From positions 310,001 to 374,000 of the forward strand of contig NZ_JACJVI010000002.1 in assembly GCF_014237835.1 (NCBI RefSeq): a stretch of 64,000 bases of DNA. The letters are read 5' to 3'. This DNA comes from Rhizobium sp. AQ_MP. GTDB taxonomy: Bacteria > Pseudomonadota > Alphaproteobacteria > Rhizobiales > Rhizobiaceae. How positions within the stretch are numbered: position 1 is the stretch's first letter; the number at the start of each line of letters is the position of its first letter. A model generated the notes under the pieces. It saw only the letters and a list, made by a program, of their open reading frames with translations. It searched no databases and was not told the origin of the DNA. Position numbers and translations under genes: made by a program. This document shows, in pieces, positions 17,767 through 27,055 of this stretch.

Positions 17767-17942
17767 GATTTCTCTCGATTTTGGGAACTTCCAACGCGCA
17801 CTATCCGTTCGGTTGATACTTATGTCAAATTCAAAGAACATATGTCTTGACTTTGTCGCCCTCGAATGGCGATAGTCCGGGCAACCGCGGCGGCCAGTTC
17901 CGTCGCCCGCAAACCCTTTTCGCTGAGCCGAAGGATAATCTG

Positions 17943-18899
17943 ATGACCTCGAAACTCGAACAGCTTCGTTCCATGACGACCGTGGTCGCCGACACCGGTG
18001 ACATCGAGGCCGTCCGCCGCTTGAAGCCGGTCGATTGCACCACCAATCCGTCGATCGTGCTGAAGGCGCTCGGCACCGATGCCTTCAAGGATGCCTTCCA
18101 GGAGGCGATCACCTGGGGCAAGGCGAAGGGCGGTCAGGATGATGCCGTGATCGGCGCAATCGCCGACCGTATGGCAATCTCTGTTGGTGCCGCGCTGGCC
18201 GAACTCGTGCCTGGTCGTGTCTCGACCGAAGTGGATGCCGATCTTTCCTTCGACACCAAGGCCTCTGTCGAAAAGGCACACCAGATCGTCGCCGGCTACA
18301 AGGAGCGGGGCATCGAGAAGGACCGGATCCTGATCAAGCTCGCCTCGACCTGGGAAGGCATTCGCGCCGCCGAAGTGCTGCAGAAGGAAGGCATCGACTG
18401 CAATCTGACGCTTCTCTTCTCCAAGGCCCAGGCGATTGCCTGCGCCGAAGCCAAGGTTTTCTTGATCTCGCCTTTCGTTGGCCGCATCCTCGACTGGTAC
18501 AAGAAGTCGACGGGTGAAGAGTACACGTCCGAGACCGATCCGGGCGTCGTCTCGGTCCGCTCGATCTACAACTACTACAAGGCCAACGGCATCGGCACGA
18601 TCGTCATGGGCGCCTCCTTCCGCAATGCCGGCGAGATCGAAGCGCTGGCCGGTTGTGACCGCTTGACCATCAGCCCGCAGCTTCTCGACGAATTGAATGC
18701 CGCTGAGGGCACGCTCACCCGCGCGCTGTCGCCCGATACCGTGAAGGCCGAGCCGCATGTCTCGCTTGATGAAAAGGCCTTCCGCTGGGCGATGAACGAA
18801 GACGCCATGGCGACCGAAAAGCTCGCCGAAGGCATTCGCGGCTTCGCCAAGGATCTCGGCACGCTGCGTGGCCAGATCGCCAAGGCGCTGGCAGCCTGA
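17943..18899 (+). CDS. tal: Transaldolase
   Basis: The 318-residue enzyme matches classical TalB-type transaldolases in length and motifs: [14 protein letters not shown] near residue 35, [11 protein letters not shown] near 95, the Schiff-base Lys in [12 protein letters not shown] (about 131), ICNL-like [14 protein letters not shown], and [11 protein letters not shown]. It moves a dihydroxyacetone unit between sugar phosphates in the non-oxidative pentose-phosphate pathway, which also serves the xylose genes at 48-51 kb. ATG 17943 has AAGGA upstream. A terminator-like hairpin follows. Confidence 0.96.
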   Translation: MTSKLEQLRSMTTVVADTGDIEAVRRLKPVDCTTNPSIVLKALGTDAFKDAFQEAITWGKAKGGQDDAVIGAIADRMAISVGAALAELVPGRVSTEVDADLSFDTKASVEKAHQIVAGYKERGIEKDRILIKLASTWEGIRAAEVLQKEGIDCNLTLLFSKAQAIACAEAKVFLISPFVGRILDWYKKSTGEEYTSETDPGVVSVRSIYNYYKANGIGTIVMGASFRNAGEIEALAGCDRLTISPQLLDELNAAEGTLTRALSPDTVKAEPHVSLDEKAFRWAMNEDAMATEKLAEGIRGFAKDLGTLRGQIAKALAA

Positions 18900-18929
18900 T
18901 CGGGCTATTGATTCGCCTTTCCCAGGCAG

Positions 18930-18965
18930 AGGGCGGGTGTGGCGAAAGCTGCAGCCGCCCTTTTT
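18930..18965 (+). terminator. Terminator-like hairpin after tal
   Basis: AGGGCGG (18930-18936) pairs with CCGCCCT (18955-18961), the second arm running into TTTTT. The loop is 18 bases long but contains a further GGC/GCAG pairing. It lies 30 bases after the tal stop. Confidence 0.65.
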
Positions 18966-19415
18966 GGTGACATTGACGCCCAGCCGCCGCTTTCCATCTG
19001 CCGCTTAAGCTGCAATTGCCCGGCAACACCGCCGCCCGTTACCGGAAAAACCTGCTGTTAACGTTGACGAGTCGTTTATTTCTGAGGCATATATTCAGAA
19101 TTGACGCGCAGATTTACAACGATTGGCGCGTGTATAACCGAGCATCCGGCTTTGATCGCCGGTTTGAACAGTGATGACGCGGGGAAGCAGAGACCCTCTC
19201 TGCTGCATGATGCCCCACCCGACGTCAGGCTCAGACAAGCCATGTTTTCATAAGATTGTGTCCGTCGGTTTGCTGCCGCGTGTCGCCGGTCTTCCAGCGA
19301 TGTCTGGCAATGTCAAACCGCCTGTTGCTTCGTTCGTCGGTTTCGATGGGCACGAGTGCGACGGTGCAGCGGCCGCAACGTATTTTGGAACCAGTTATCT
19401 TCAGGGCGGGCGTGC
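18966..19415. promoter_or_regulatory. Long upstream region of the octapeptide-repeat gene
   Basis: About 450 bases without a convincing gene. The part at 19040-19140 is AT-rich and contains TTGACG (19064-19069) with CATATA 18 bases on, a plausible housekeeping promoter. A perfect 8-base-pair hairpin (AGCAGAGA/TCTCTGCT, 19186-19204) follows in the presumed untranslated leader. The leader would be ~300 bases, long enough for post-transcriptional control. Confidence 0.4.
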
Positions 19416-22400
19416 ATGGTAACGATCATACCTTCGATGAGCATCAGTCAAATCAGGACGCTGAGCGCGTCGGCGATTGCTGGCCTCAGTACCGAAGATG
19501 TCAGCGCGCTGAGTTCGGCCCAAATCCGTGCCTTGTCGTCCACGCAAATCGCTGCGTTCGAGACCGGCGATCTTGATGTTCTTTCGGCCAGCCAGCTGGC
19601 AGCAATTTCCGCTGTGGCTGTTCGCGGCCTCACCTTTGATCAGCTTGCGGTCATCGATAGCGCCAAACTCGCCGGTCTGCAGAGCAGTCAGCTGGTGGCC
19701 CTGTCATCCGATCAGATTGCGGCGCTCTCTGCCGATCAGTTCAATGCCCTTTCAGCGTCTCAGTTGACCGTGTTGACCAGCAGGTCGCTGGCCGGCCTTG
19801 GCACCGACGATATCGCGACCCTGACCGCAGCCGAGCTTTCGGTGCTTTCGTCCCGTGCGCTCGCCGGTATGTCCGCGGCCAATTTCGCCGCGCTCACGAG
19901 TGGTCAGCTTTCCGGTCTTACCACCGGGCAGATCGCCTCTCTGTCCACCGGGGTCATCGCCAGCTTGACCACAGCGCAGATCGACGGTCTTTCCGCGCTG
20001 CAGGTATCTGCTCTCACCGCGCGTCAGATCGCAGTGTTGAGCGCCTCGACTCTCGCATCCTTCTCGACCGACCAGATCGCCGGCCTGAAGAGCGCAGCGG
20101 TTGCAGCGCTCACATCCGTACAGGTCGCAGCGCTGACGACGCAGCAGGTCGACGCGCTGACGACGGGACAACTGGCCGCGCTGACCTCATCGGCCATCAT
20201 GGGGCTTGGCTCTGACGATATAGACGTGCTGTCTGCCGACGGCGTCGCTGCCATCGCGACGCGATCCCTGACTGCGCTGCCGGTCGATGTCTTCAGTTCG
20301 CTGACCTCTGCCCAACTCACCGCGCTGGATTCGCGGAAGCTCGGGGCATTGACCACCGCACAGATCGCGTCGCTGACATCGGATCAGGTGGACGGGCTGT
20401 CCGCAGGGCAACTTGCCGGTCTGTCCAGCCGCCAGGTCAATGCGCTCAACTCCGGCGTCCTGCTTTCGCTCAGCACGGCGCAGATCAGTGGTTTGTCGAC
20501 GCGTGTCATCGCAGCTCTCAATTCGGCCCAAGTCGCCTCGCTCGACAGCGGGCAGGTGGCAGCCCTGTCGACCGCGCAACTGGCCGCTCTGTCCTCTTCC
20601 GGGATCGCAGGGCTGGAAAGCGAGGACTTCGCAAACTTCTCGCCTGCCGAGTTCGCTGCGCTGAACACGCGTGTGCTCAAGGCGCTCACGACCGCTCAAA
20701 TCGGAGGCCTGCTCTCCACGCAGGTTGCCTCTCTGTCGACCAGCCAGGTCGGCAGCCTGTCTACAAGCCAGGTGGCCGCCCTCAGCAGCGTCCAGATCAG
20801 TGGCCTGACCGCGGCGCAGATCGCGGTGCTGAACTCCGCGCAAGTCGTCGCTTTGGGCACCGGCAACATCACCCTGCTCTCGACTGGGCAGGTCGCGGCG
20901 TTGAGCAGCCGAGCCGTCGGTGCACTGACCAGCGCTCAACTCGATGCGATGACTTCAGAGCAGATCGCAGCCTTGACGGCCTCCCAGATCGCAGCGCTTT
21001 CATCGAGCGATATCGCAGCGCTCTCCTCTGCAGACCTCAATACCTTCACCACTGCGGAATTTGCGGCGCTGAGTTCCGGGGCCGTTCGTGGCATTTCCAC
21101 TGCCGTGATCGGTGGGCTGTCGTCCGCGCTGATTGGTGCCATGAGTACGCGGGCTCTCGGAGCACTGAGCTCCACTCAGGTCTCGGCCATGACTTCGGCA
21201 CAGATCGCGGCGCTGTCGCCCAGCCAGATCGCCGCACTCACGTCAAGTTCGCTGTCCGGCCTTGAGGCAGAAGACATCGCAACATTCGATTCCGCTGACA
21301 TCGCCGCGCTTCAGTCGCGTGCGATCCGCGGGCTCAGCTCCGCCGCATTCGCCTCTCTGACCTCGGGCCAGATCGTGGGGCTGACTTCGGTGCAGATTGC
21401 GGCACTCTCGACTGCCGTCATCGCGTCGCTCACCAGCAGTCAGCTGAACGGTCTTACAACCGGCCAGATGGCGGTGCTCTCCTCAAGTCAGATCGCTGCA
21501 TTGTCGACCGAAGCGCTTGCGTCCTTGGAGACTGATCAGATCAGATCGATCAGCACCCGTGGCATCGCGGCACTGAAGTCCCAACAGGTGGCTGCACTGA
21601 CAACGGCGGCCTTCGATGCGCTCTCCAGCCAGCAACTTGCCGCACTGACCTCGTCTGTGCTCCGTTCGCTGACAACAGGCGCGATCGGGACGCTGACCTC
21701 TGCCGAACTCGCCACCCTGTCCTCTCGCGTGATCGGTGCGCTTTCAACCGAGAGTATCGCAGCCTTGACGTCCGGCCAGCTTGCCGGATTGACCAGCGCT
21801 CAGGCTGCCGCGCTGACCACAACGCAGCTCGACGTCCTCAGCAGCGGCCAGATTGACGGGCTTTCCACGTCCGCCATTGCTGCGCTGACCAGCAGCCAGA
21901 TCCGATCGCTGACGCCGCAGCAGTTCGGTTCTCTGTCGTCTGAGCAGATCCAGTCGTTGAACACCCGCGCCATCGCGGCTCTCACCAGCGATCTATGGTC
22001 CGCGCTCGGCAGTGCCGAGTTCGCTGGGCTTTCGACCTCTCAGCTTGCGGCCATCGGCAGCGTGGCGCTCTCCACAGACCAGCTCGACACGCTGACATCG
22101 TCCGAGCTGGCCATACTGAGCACACGGGCGATCGCAGCGCTGACGCCAAGCTCCTTTGCAAGCCTTGAAACGGCTCAGCTGACCGGGTTGACCTCAGCGC
22201 AGGCGGCTGCGCTGACGACGGCGCAGGTTGCGAGCTTCAGCAGCGACACCCTGGACGCTCTCTCGACGACTGCAATCGCGGCCATGACCGGCGCGCAACT
22301 GCGGGCCCTTTCGACGGATGCATTTGCCTCGCTTTCGACCGGCCAGGTGGCGGCGATCGGCACGCGGGCCTTTACCGGCCTTGCCTCAGCTCAGATCGGA

Positions 22401-23078
22401 GCGATGTCGTCCGAGCAGATCGGCTCGTTGACGACGGCGCAAATGGGCTTGCTCTCCAGCGCGGCCATTGCCGGCCTGACGACGGAGGATGTGGGTGCGC
22501 TGGATGCGGGCGACATCGCCGCGATCAGTTCCCGGGCGATCGTCGGCTTGTCCACCGCCGGCATCGCAGCACTTTTAACCGCGCAGCTTGCCGGATTGAC
22601 CACGGCGCAGGTCAAAGCGCTGACGACAACGCAGATCGCAGCATTGACGTCGAGCCAGATCTCCGGCCTGTCGAGCAGCCAGTTTTCGGCGCTGACGTCG
22701 ACGCAAATTCGCAGTCTGTCGACGGCGAGCATCAGTGCATTGGGTACGGCGCAGGTGGCATCGCTTAGCTCCGCCGTCATCGCAGGGCTGTCCACCGACC
22801 AGCTCACCGCCATGACGACTGCGCAGATCGAGGCACTGACGCCCGCCCAGGTGGGTGCTCTGAGCTCGGCTGCAATCGGCGCTCTGGACATTGCAGATCT
22901 GCTGCTCTTCTCGACGGCAGACATTGCGGCCATCAAGACGACTGCAATCTCCGGTCTCTCGACAGCGGATCTCGATGATTTGAGTACGGCGCAGATCTTT
23001 GCACTGACTTCAACGCAGATCCAGTCGATGAGCAATGAACAGGTCGCCATCGTGATCGCGGCCTATCAAGCGATCTGA
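19416..23078 (+). CDS. Giant octapeptide-repeat protein (152 x 8 residues), unknown function
   Basis: From ATG 19416 the product is 1220 residues: seven leading residues (MVTIIPS) and then 152 consecutive 8-residue repeats to the stop, with a single irregular 5-residue unit (the 110th). The consensus is L-[ST]-[ST]-x-Q-[ILV]-x-[AGS]; about half the units have Q at position 5. Composition is extreme: almost only L, A, S, T, Q, I, V, G, D; no Cys or His, one Trp, one Tyr. There is no signal peptide, membrane span, RTX motif or separate C-terminal domain (it ends YQAI). The net charge is acidic. Regular S/T-x-x-Q capping followed by hydrophobics could give a solenoid of short helices or beta turns; I cannot decide which. 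Possible roles are a surface or secreted filament/adhesin or antifreeze-like scaffold, all inference. The frame opens earlier (19356) but nothing supports those residues; 19437 is another possible start. I recall LSTAQI-rich proteins in other alphaproteobacteria without assigned function. Confidence 0.85.
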   Translation: MVTIIPSMSISQIRTLSASAIAGLSTEDVSALSSAQIRALSSTQIAAFETGDLDVLSASQLAAISAVAVRGLTFDQLAVIDSAKLAGLQSSQLVALSSDQIAALSADQFNALSASQLTVLTSRSLAGLGTDDIATLTAAELSVLSSRALAGMSAANFAALTSGQLSGLTTGQIASLSTGVIASLTTAQIDGLSALQVSALTARQIAVLSASTLASFSTDQIAGLKSAAVAALTSVQVAALTTQQVDALTTGQLAALTSSAIMGLGSDDIDVLSADGVAAIATRSLTALPVDVFSSLTSAQLTALDSRKLGALTTAQIASLTSDQVDGLSAGQLAGLSSRQVNALNSGVLLSLSTAQISGLSTRVIAALNSAQVASLDSGQVAALSTAQLAALSSSGIAGLESEDFANFSPAEFAALNTRVLKALTTAQIGGLLSTQVASLSTSQVGSLSTSQVAALSSVQISGLTAAQIAVLNSAQVVALGTGNITLLSTGQVAALSSRAVGALTSAQLDAMTSEQIAALTASQIAALSSSDIAALSSADLNTFTTAEFAALSSGAVRGISTAVIGGLSSALIGAMSTRALGALSSTQVSAMTSAQIAALSPSQIAALTSSSLSGLEAEDIATFDSADIAALQSRAIRGLSSAAFASLTSGQIVGLTSVQIAALSTAVIASLTSSQLNGLTTGQMAVLSSSQIAALSTEALASLETDQIRSISTRGIAALKSQQVAALTTAAFDALSSQQLAALTSSVLRSLTTGAIGTLTSAELATLSSRVIGALSTESIAALTSGQLAGLTSAQAAALTTTQLDVLSSGQIDGLSTSAIAALTSSQIRSLTPQQFGSLSSEQIQSLNTRAIAALTSDLWSALGSAEFAGLSTSQLAAIGSVALSTDQLDTLTSSELAILSTRAIAALTPSSFASLETAQLTGLTSAQAAALTTAQVASFSSDTLDALSTTAIAAMTGAQLRALSTDAFASLSTGQVAAIGTRAFTGLASAQIGAMSSEQIGSLTTAQMGLLSSAAIAGLTTEDVGALDAGDIAAISSRAIVGLSTAGIAALLTAQLAGLTTAQVKALTTTQIAALTSSQISGLSSSQFSALTSTQIRSLSTASISALGTAQVASLSSAVIAGLSTDQLTAMTTAQIEALTPAQVGALSSAAIGALDIADLLLFSTADIAAIKTTAISGLSTADLDDLSTAQIFALTSTQIQSMSNEQVAIVIAAYQAI
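19773..23075 (+). repeat. 17-octad super-repeats within the octapeptide-repeat gene
   Basis: Counting octads from residue 8, the order of unit types repeats every 17 octads (136 residues, 408 bases). Each long unit is five Q-less octads (the second acidic, the fourth with Arg at position 4), six Q octads, one Q-less, one Q, one Q-less (often Arg), three Q octads. Long units begin at 19773, 20181, 20589, 21237, 21645, 22053 and 22452; a short 10-octad unit begins at 20997 and another precedes 19773; a partial unit begins at 22860. Bases are well diverged between units, so this is an old, maintained pattern rather than a recent copy. Confidence 0.75.
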
Positions 23079-23079
23079 T

Positions 23080-23136
23080 GCACACCGAACGGTGTGCGAG
23101 AACCACTTGAGCAAGGCCCCGCATGGGGCCTTCGCC
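23080..23136 (+). terminator. Double hairpin terminator of the octapeptide-repeat gene
   Basis: Two perfect hairpins follow the stop: GCACACC/GGTGTGC (23080-23097, loop GAAC) and AAGGCCCC/GGGGCCTT (23113-23132, loop GCAT), the second followed by CGCCTTT. The pair marks a single-gene transcript. Confidence 0.75.
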
Positions 23137-23171
23137 TTTCAAGAGCAGTGGAAAGCCGGAAGCCGAGGTTT

Positions 23172-23666
23172 TCAGGGACTAGCCGGAGCTTGAGGGGCTC
23201 TCGGTCTCGGGAAAGGGTCGATAACGATATCCGGCTCGAAAGACGGGTTGCGCAGGTCTTCCGGCGGCGCGAAGCCCGGTTCTTCGAGCAGGAAACGTCC
23301 ATCCACCCAGCCCCAGATACGAGGGAGATCAACGGTGGCAACACGGCACCAATAGCCGCCGCGGCTATCCCTGCAGGACAGGCGCTCGATCGGCGTGCCC
23401 TCGTCGAGCGCGTGGATGATGCGGAAATTGGGGCCGGCACCGGAATAGACGGGGAGGCGTTGGCCGGGCGGTAGGCCCCTGACATGCCAGAGATAGCTAT
23501 CCGTCATCAGGCCGCCGCCACCAAGGTCGGGCGCAGGGATGACCTGCGGCTGCTGGGCGCTGGCGGGCGCGGGGAAGAGTGGTGCTGCAGACATGAGGAA
23601 TGCGGTGACGACGGTCGTGGTCGCGTAACGTCTGCTGAGCCTTTCATCCGTCCGGGTGCCGCGCAT
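23172..23666 (-). CDS. Exported SH3-domain protein
   Basis: The 164-residue product has a twin-basic N-terminus (ERLSRRYATTTVVTAFLMSA) and a signal peptide ending at ASA-QQ (about residue 38). The mature part is one bacterial SH3 (SH3b/DUF1236-adjacent) domain: LWHVRGLPPGQRLPVYSGAG, RIIHALDEGTPIERLSC, RGGYWCRVATVDLPRIWGWVDGRFL, with two Cys that could form a disulfide. The tail is Pro-rich. Such domains usually bind peptidoglycan or peptides in the periplasm. ATG 23666 has GGAGAA seven bases upstream; earlier in-frame ATGs lack one. Confidence 0.75.
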   Translation of the reverse strand: MRGTRTDERLSRRYATTTVVTAFLMSAAPLFPAPASAQQPQVIPAPDLGGGGLMTDSYLWHVRGLPPGQRLPVYSGAGPNFRIIHALDEGTPIERLSCRDSRGGYWCRVATVDLPRIWGWVDGRFLLEEPGFAPPEDLRNPSFEPDIVIDPFPRPRAPQAPASP

Positions 23667-23755
23667 ATTGTTCTCCTGATTCCGCATCATGATACGGAGG
23701 AGGCAGGCATGGTGCCACTGGTTTGATCCGTCAGGGTAAACACGCCTTTCCGGCC

Positions 23756-23788
23756 AATGAGCCAAGCAATTCCTATGCCTGGCTCATT
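23756..23788 (-). terminator. Inverted repeat after the aldehyde dehydrogenase gene
   Basis: AATGAGCCA (23756-23764) and TGGCTCATT (23780-23788) form a perfect 9-base-pair stem with a 15-base loop, just beyond the stop of the dehydrogenase gene on the minus strand. There is no strong T-run, so it could be a transcription end or an mRNA-stabilising hairpin. Confidence 0.5.
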
Positions 23789-23806
23789 GATCGAACTTCG
23801 AGCTGA

Positions 23807-25231
23807 TCAATGCGCGATCATCACGTGGCGGACGGTCGTGTAGTCCTCCAGCGAGTAGAGCGACAGATCCTTGCCGTAGCCGGACTGTTTCATGCCGCCA
23901 TGCGGCATCTCATTGCAGAGCATGAAGTGGGTGTTGATCCAGGTGCAGCCGTAACGCAGTTTGGCGGCGGTCTGCATGGCGCGGGAGATGTCCTTGGTCC
24001 AGACGGAGGAGGCAAGGCCATAATCGCTGTCGTTTGCCCAGGCGACTGCCTGCTCTGCTTCCGTAAAGCGGGTCACGGAAACGACTGGGCCGAAGACTTC
24101 GCGACGGACGATTTCGTCGTCCTGGGTCGCGCCGGCAATGACCGTCGGGGTGTAGAAAAAGCCCTTGTCGGAGCCTAGCTTGCCGCCGGCGACCACCTCC
24201 ATATGCTTGTGTTCGGCAGCGCGCGTGACGAAGCTTTCGACGCGGTCGCGCTGGCGCTTGGAAATCAGCGGGCCGATCTCGTTTTCGGCGTCGTCGGCCT
24301 GGTTGAACTTGATGGTCGAGACGGCGCTTGCCAGATCCGCGACGAAGCGGTCGTAGATCTTGTCGCTCGCGTAGATACGGCAGGCGGCGGTGCAGTCCTG
24401 GCCGGCGTTGTAGTAGCCGAAGGTGCGAATGGCGGAGACGGCGGCCTCGATCTCGGCATCGTCATGGATGATGACGGGCGCCTTGCCACCGAGCTCGAGA
24501 TGGGTGCGCTTGACGGTCTTGGCCGCTGCGGTCAGGACCTTCTTGCCGGTCGCGATGTCGCCGGTGATCGACACCATCGAAATCTTCGGGTGGTTGATCA
24601 GCGCGTTGCCGACACTTTCGCCGCGGCCGAGTACGACGTTGATGACGCCTTCGGGCAGGATGTCTGCCATGACCTTGGCGAGCTTGAGGGCCGTCAGCGG
24701 CGTCTGTTCGGAGGGCTTGAAAACGATGGTGTTGCCGCCGGCAAGCGCCGGTGCCAGCTTCCAGGCCATCATCATCAGCGGGTAGTTCCAGGGCGCGATC
24801 GAGCCGATGACGCCCACGGCATCGCGGCGGATCATCGAGGTGAAGCCCGGCAGGTATTCGCCTGCAACCGGGGCCTGCAGCGTGCGGATTGCGCCGGCGA
24901 AGAAGCGGTAGCAGTCCACCACCGCCGGAATTTCATCATTGAGAACGGCGTTGATCGGCTTGCCGCAGTTGAGGCTTTCAAGCGCTGCAAAAGCGGCCGC
25001 GTCCTTTTCGATCGCATCGGCAATGGCGAGCAGATAGCCAGCGCGCTGGCCCGGTGTCGTCTGCGACCAGGAAACGAAGGCGCCTTCGGCGGCGTCGACC
25101 GCTGCTTCAACCTGGGCAAGCGAGGCTTCCGGAAGATCGACGATGACATCGCCGGTCTTGGGATTGAGGATCTTTTCGTCCGTCTCTGTGCCGGCTTCGA
25201 ACTTGGCGCCGATCAGCATCTGGGTGTCCAT
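23807..25231 (-). CDS. patD: Gamma-aminobutyraldehyde dehydrogenase (aldehyde dehydrogenase superfamily)
   Basis: The 474-residue enzyme has the catalytic Glu in [11 protein letters not shown] (about residue 245) and the nucleophile Cys in [15 protein letters not shown] (about 280), plus [14 protein letters not shown] and [14 protein letters not shown] for NAD binding. Sequence and context match YdcW/PatD, which oxidises 4-aminobutyraldehyde from putrescine to GABA. It is the last gene after a binding protein, ATPase and two permeases, the same order as E. coli ydcS-T-U-V-W. ATG 25231 has GGGAGAA upstream. The longer frame to 25303 overlaps the upstream permease stop and is less likely. Confidence 0.88.
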   Translation of the reverse strand: MDTQMLIGAKFEAGTETDEKILNPKTGDVIVDLPEASLAQVEAAVDAAEGAFVSWSQTTPGQRAGYLLAIADAIEKDAAAFAALESLNCGKPINAVLNDEIPAVVDCYRFFAGAIRTLQAPVAGEYLPGFTSMIRRDAVGVIGSIAPWNYPLMMMAWKLAPALAGGNTIVFKPSEQTPLTALKLAKVMADILPEGVINVVLGRGESVGNALINHPKISMVSITGDIATGKKVLTAAAKTVKRTHLELGGKAPVIIHDDAEIEAAVSAIRTFGYYNAGQDCTAACRIYASDKIYDRFVADLASAVSTIKFNQADDAENEIGPLISKRQRDRVESFVTRAAEHKHMEVVAGGKLGSDKGFFYTPTVIAGATQDDEIVRREVFGPVVSVTRFTEAEQAVAWANDSDYGLASSVWTKDISRAMQTAAKLRYGCTWINTHFMLCNEMPHGGMKQSGYGKDLSLYSLEDYTTVRHVMIAH

Positions 25232-25299
25232 GTCGTTCTCCCTTTTATCAGACTTCGATTTGCGAGACCGCGCGGCTTTCGCCGCAGGGTTCCGGGGGT

Positions 25300-26115
25300 T
25301 CATTTGCCGCTGCCCGCGATCTGGTCGGTATCACGGGTCAGATAGTAGGCCGCCAGGATCGGCAGGAACGTGACGATCACCACGACCATGGCGACCACAT
25401 TGGTGACCGGGCGCTGGCGCGGTCGGATCAATTCTTCCAGCATCCAGATCGGCAGGGTCGACTGCTGGCCGGCGGTAAAGGTGGTGACGATGACCTCGTC
25501 GAAGGAGAGCGCGAAGGCGAGCATGCCGCCGGCGAGAAGGGCTGTCGCGATGTTCGGCAGGATCACATGGCGGAAGGTCTGGAAACCATCCGCGCCAAGA
25601 TCCATCGAAGCCTCGATCAGCGAGCCGGAGGTGCGACGGAAACGGGCCACCGCATTGTTGTAGACAACGACGACGCAGAAGGTGGCGTGGCCGAGGATGA
25701 TCGTCCAGAAGGAGAAGGGGATCTCCGCCAGCGAAAAGGCCGAGCGCAGTGCAATGCCGGTGATGATGCCGGGCAGCGCGATCGGCAGGATCACGAGCAA
25801 CGAAATGACTTCGCGACCGAAGAACTTGGTGCGGGCCACTGCGGCGGCAGCAAGGGTGCCGAGGACAAGGGCGATGACCGTGGCGATGCTGGCGACCTTG
25901 ACCGAGAGTGTCAGCGCTTCCCAGATATCCGGCCGGTTCCAGGCGACGGCGAACCACTTGGTGGTGAAGCCCGGCGGTGGCCACTGGAAGCTCTTTTCCT
26001 CCGTGGTGAAGGCATAGACGAAGATCAGCAGGATCGGCAGGTGCAGGAAGGCGAGGCCGGCGCCGGCGGCAATCTTCAAGGACAGGCCTGATGACTGGGA
26101 GCGGTCAGAGCGCAT
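25300..26115 (-). CDS. Polyamine-type ABC importer, permease 2 (YdcV/PotC-like)
   Basis: The 271-residue membrane protein begins [15 protein letters not shown] and has six spans, with [20 protein letters not shown] in helix 1 and the EAA loop [20 protein letters not shown] near residue 165. The segment [20 protein letters not shown] is typical of PotC-type permeases. It pairs with the PotB-type protein encoded upstream, overlapping its stop by 11 bases. The C-terminus reaches to 68 bases before the dehydrogenase start. Confidence 0.9.
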   Translation of the reverse strand: MRSDRSQSSGLSLKIAAGAGLAFLHLPILLIFVYAFTTEEKSFQWPPPGFTTKWFAVAWNRPDIWEALTLSVKVASIATVIALVLGTLAAAAVARTKFFGREVISLLVILPIALPGIITGIALRSAFSLAEIPFSFWTIILGHATFCVVVVYNNAVARFRRTSGSLIEASMDLGADGFQTFRHVILPNIATALLAGGMLAFALSFDEVIVTTFTAGQQSTLPIWMLEELIRPRQRPVTNVVAMVVVIVTFLPILAAYYLTRDTDQIAGSGK

Positions 26116-27055
26116 CGAAGGCCCCCATGCGTTTGGCGATGGTGAGATAAATGCCCATGATGACGATCGGCACGACCGAGAAGGCGGCGGCAAGAGGGAT
26201 GTTGCCGGCGGTGCCCTGCTGGGCATAGACGGCCTGACCAATGAAGAGCCTAGAGGTGCCGACGATCTGCGGGATGATGTAATCGCCCATGGTGAGCGAG
26301 AAGGTGAAGATCGAGCCGGCGACAATGCCGGGCAGTGCCAGCGGAAAGAGTACATGCCGGAAGGTCTGGCGGGAATCGGCGCCGAGGTCGCCTGATGCTT
26401 CGATCAGGTTTCCGGGTACGCGTTCAAGGGCTGCCTGGATCGGCAGGATCATGAAGGGCAGCCAGACATAGACGAAGACGATGAAGGTGCCGAGATAGCT
26501 GATCGACAGGGAGTTGCCGCCGATGACCGGGATGGCGAGCAGCCCGTCGAGAAGCCAGGTCAGGTGCAGCTTCTCGAAGATCCAGGTGAGGATGCCTTCC
26601 TTGGCGAGGATCAGCTTCCAGGCATAGACCTTGACGAGATAGCTCGACCAGAGCGGCAGCATGATGCCGAGATAGAAGACGGCCTTCCAGCGGCCCTTGG
26701 CATAACGCGCAGCGTAGTAGGCTATCGGGAAGGCGATGACGGCGGAGGCGAGGGTGACTGCAGCCGACATCAGCAGCGTGCGCAGGATGATGTCGAAATT
26801 TGCCGGGCGCAGAAGTTCGCCATAGGTCGCGAGCGTGAACTCGTAGTTGATCAGCCCGGAGAATTCGTCGATCGAGAATAAGCTCTGCAAGAGGAGCGCC
26901 ACCAGCGAGCCGACATAGATGATGCCGAGCCAGAGCAGGGGCGGCACCAGCATCAGAACCAGCAGCAGGTTGGGCCTCCGCCAGAACAGATCCGAGAGCC
27001 GCCCCATCAGGCCCTGACGGCCAGGGGTGATGGCGGGTGCGGAGGTAGCGGTCAT
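26105..27055 (-). CDS. Polyamine-type ABC importer, permease 1 (YdcU/PotB-like)
   Basis: The 316-residue protein has six spans, a first helix [20 protein letters not shown], a large periplasmic loop, and the EAA loop [20 protein letters not shown] (about residue 215). [24 protein letters not shown] near the C-terminus is usual for PotB homologues. It forms the channel with the PotC-type partner. Its ATG overlaps the ATPase stop (ATGA at 27052-27055), showing tight coupling. Confidence 0.9.
   Translation of the reverse strand: MTATSAPAITPGRQGLMGRLSDLFWRRPNLLLVLMLVPPLLWLGIIYVGSLVALLLQSLFSIDEFSGLINYEFTLATYGELLRPANFDIILRTLLMSAAVTLASAVIAFPIAYYAARYAKGRWKAVFYLGIMLPLWSSYLVKVYAWKLILAKEGILTWIFEKLHLTWLLDGLLAIPVIGGNSLSISYLGTFIVFVYVWLPFMILPIQAALERVPGNLIEASGDLGADSRQTFRHVLFPLALPGIVAGSIFTFSLTMGDYIIPQIVGTSRLFIGQAVYAQQGTAGNIPLAAAFSVVPIVIMGIYLTIAKRMGAFDAL

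Noticed and set aside
19752..23050. Several minus-strand frames within the octapeptide gene, also repetitive
   Set aside because: They follow automatically from a 24-base periodic coding sequence; Q, L and S codons read backward stay open. There are no ribosome sites and the forward frame explains the periodicity.
19437..23075. Possible CRISPR or satellite DNA because of 24-base periodicity
   Set aside because: Units are diverged at the base level, directly adjacent without spacers, and keep one reading frame for 1220 codons, so the repeat is a protein feature.
19416..23078. Relationship of the octads to TAL-effector or BurrH repeats, because both have L-[ST]-x-x-Q-[IV] at helix starts
   Set aside because: TAL-type repeats are 33-35 residues with a second helix; here the whole repeat is 8 residues and no 33-residue period exists, so the likeness is only an N-cap motif.
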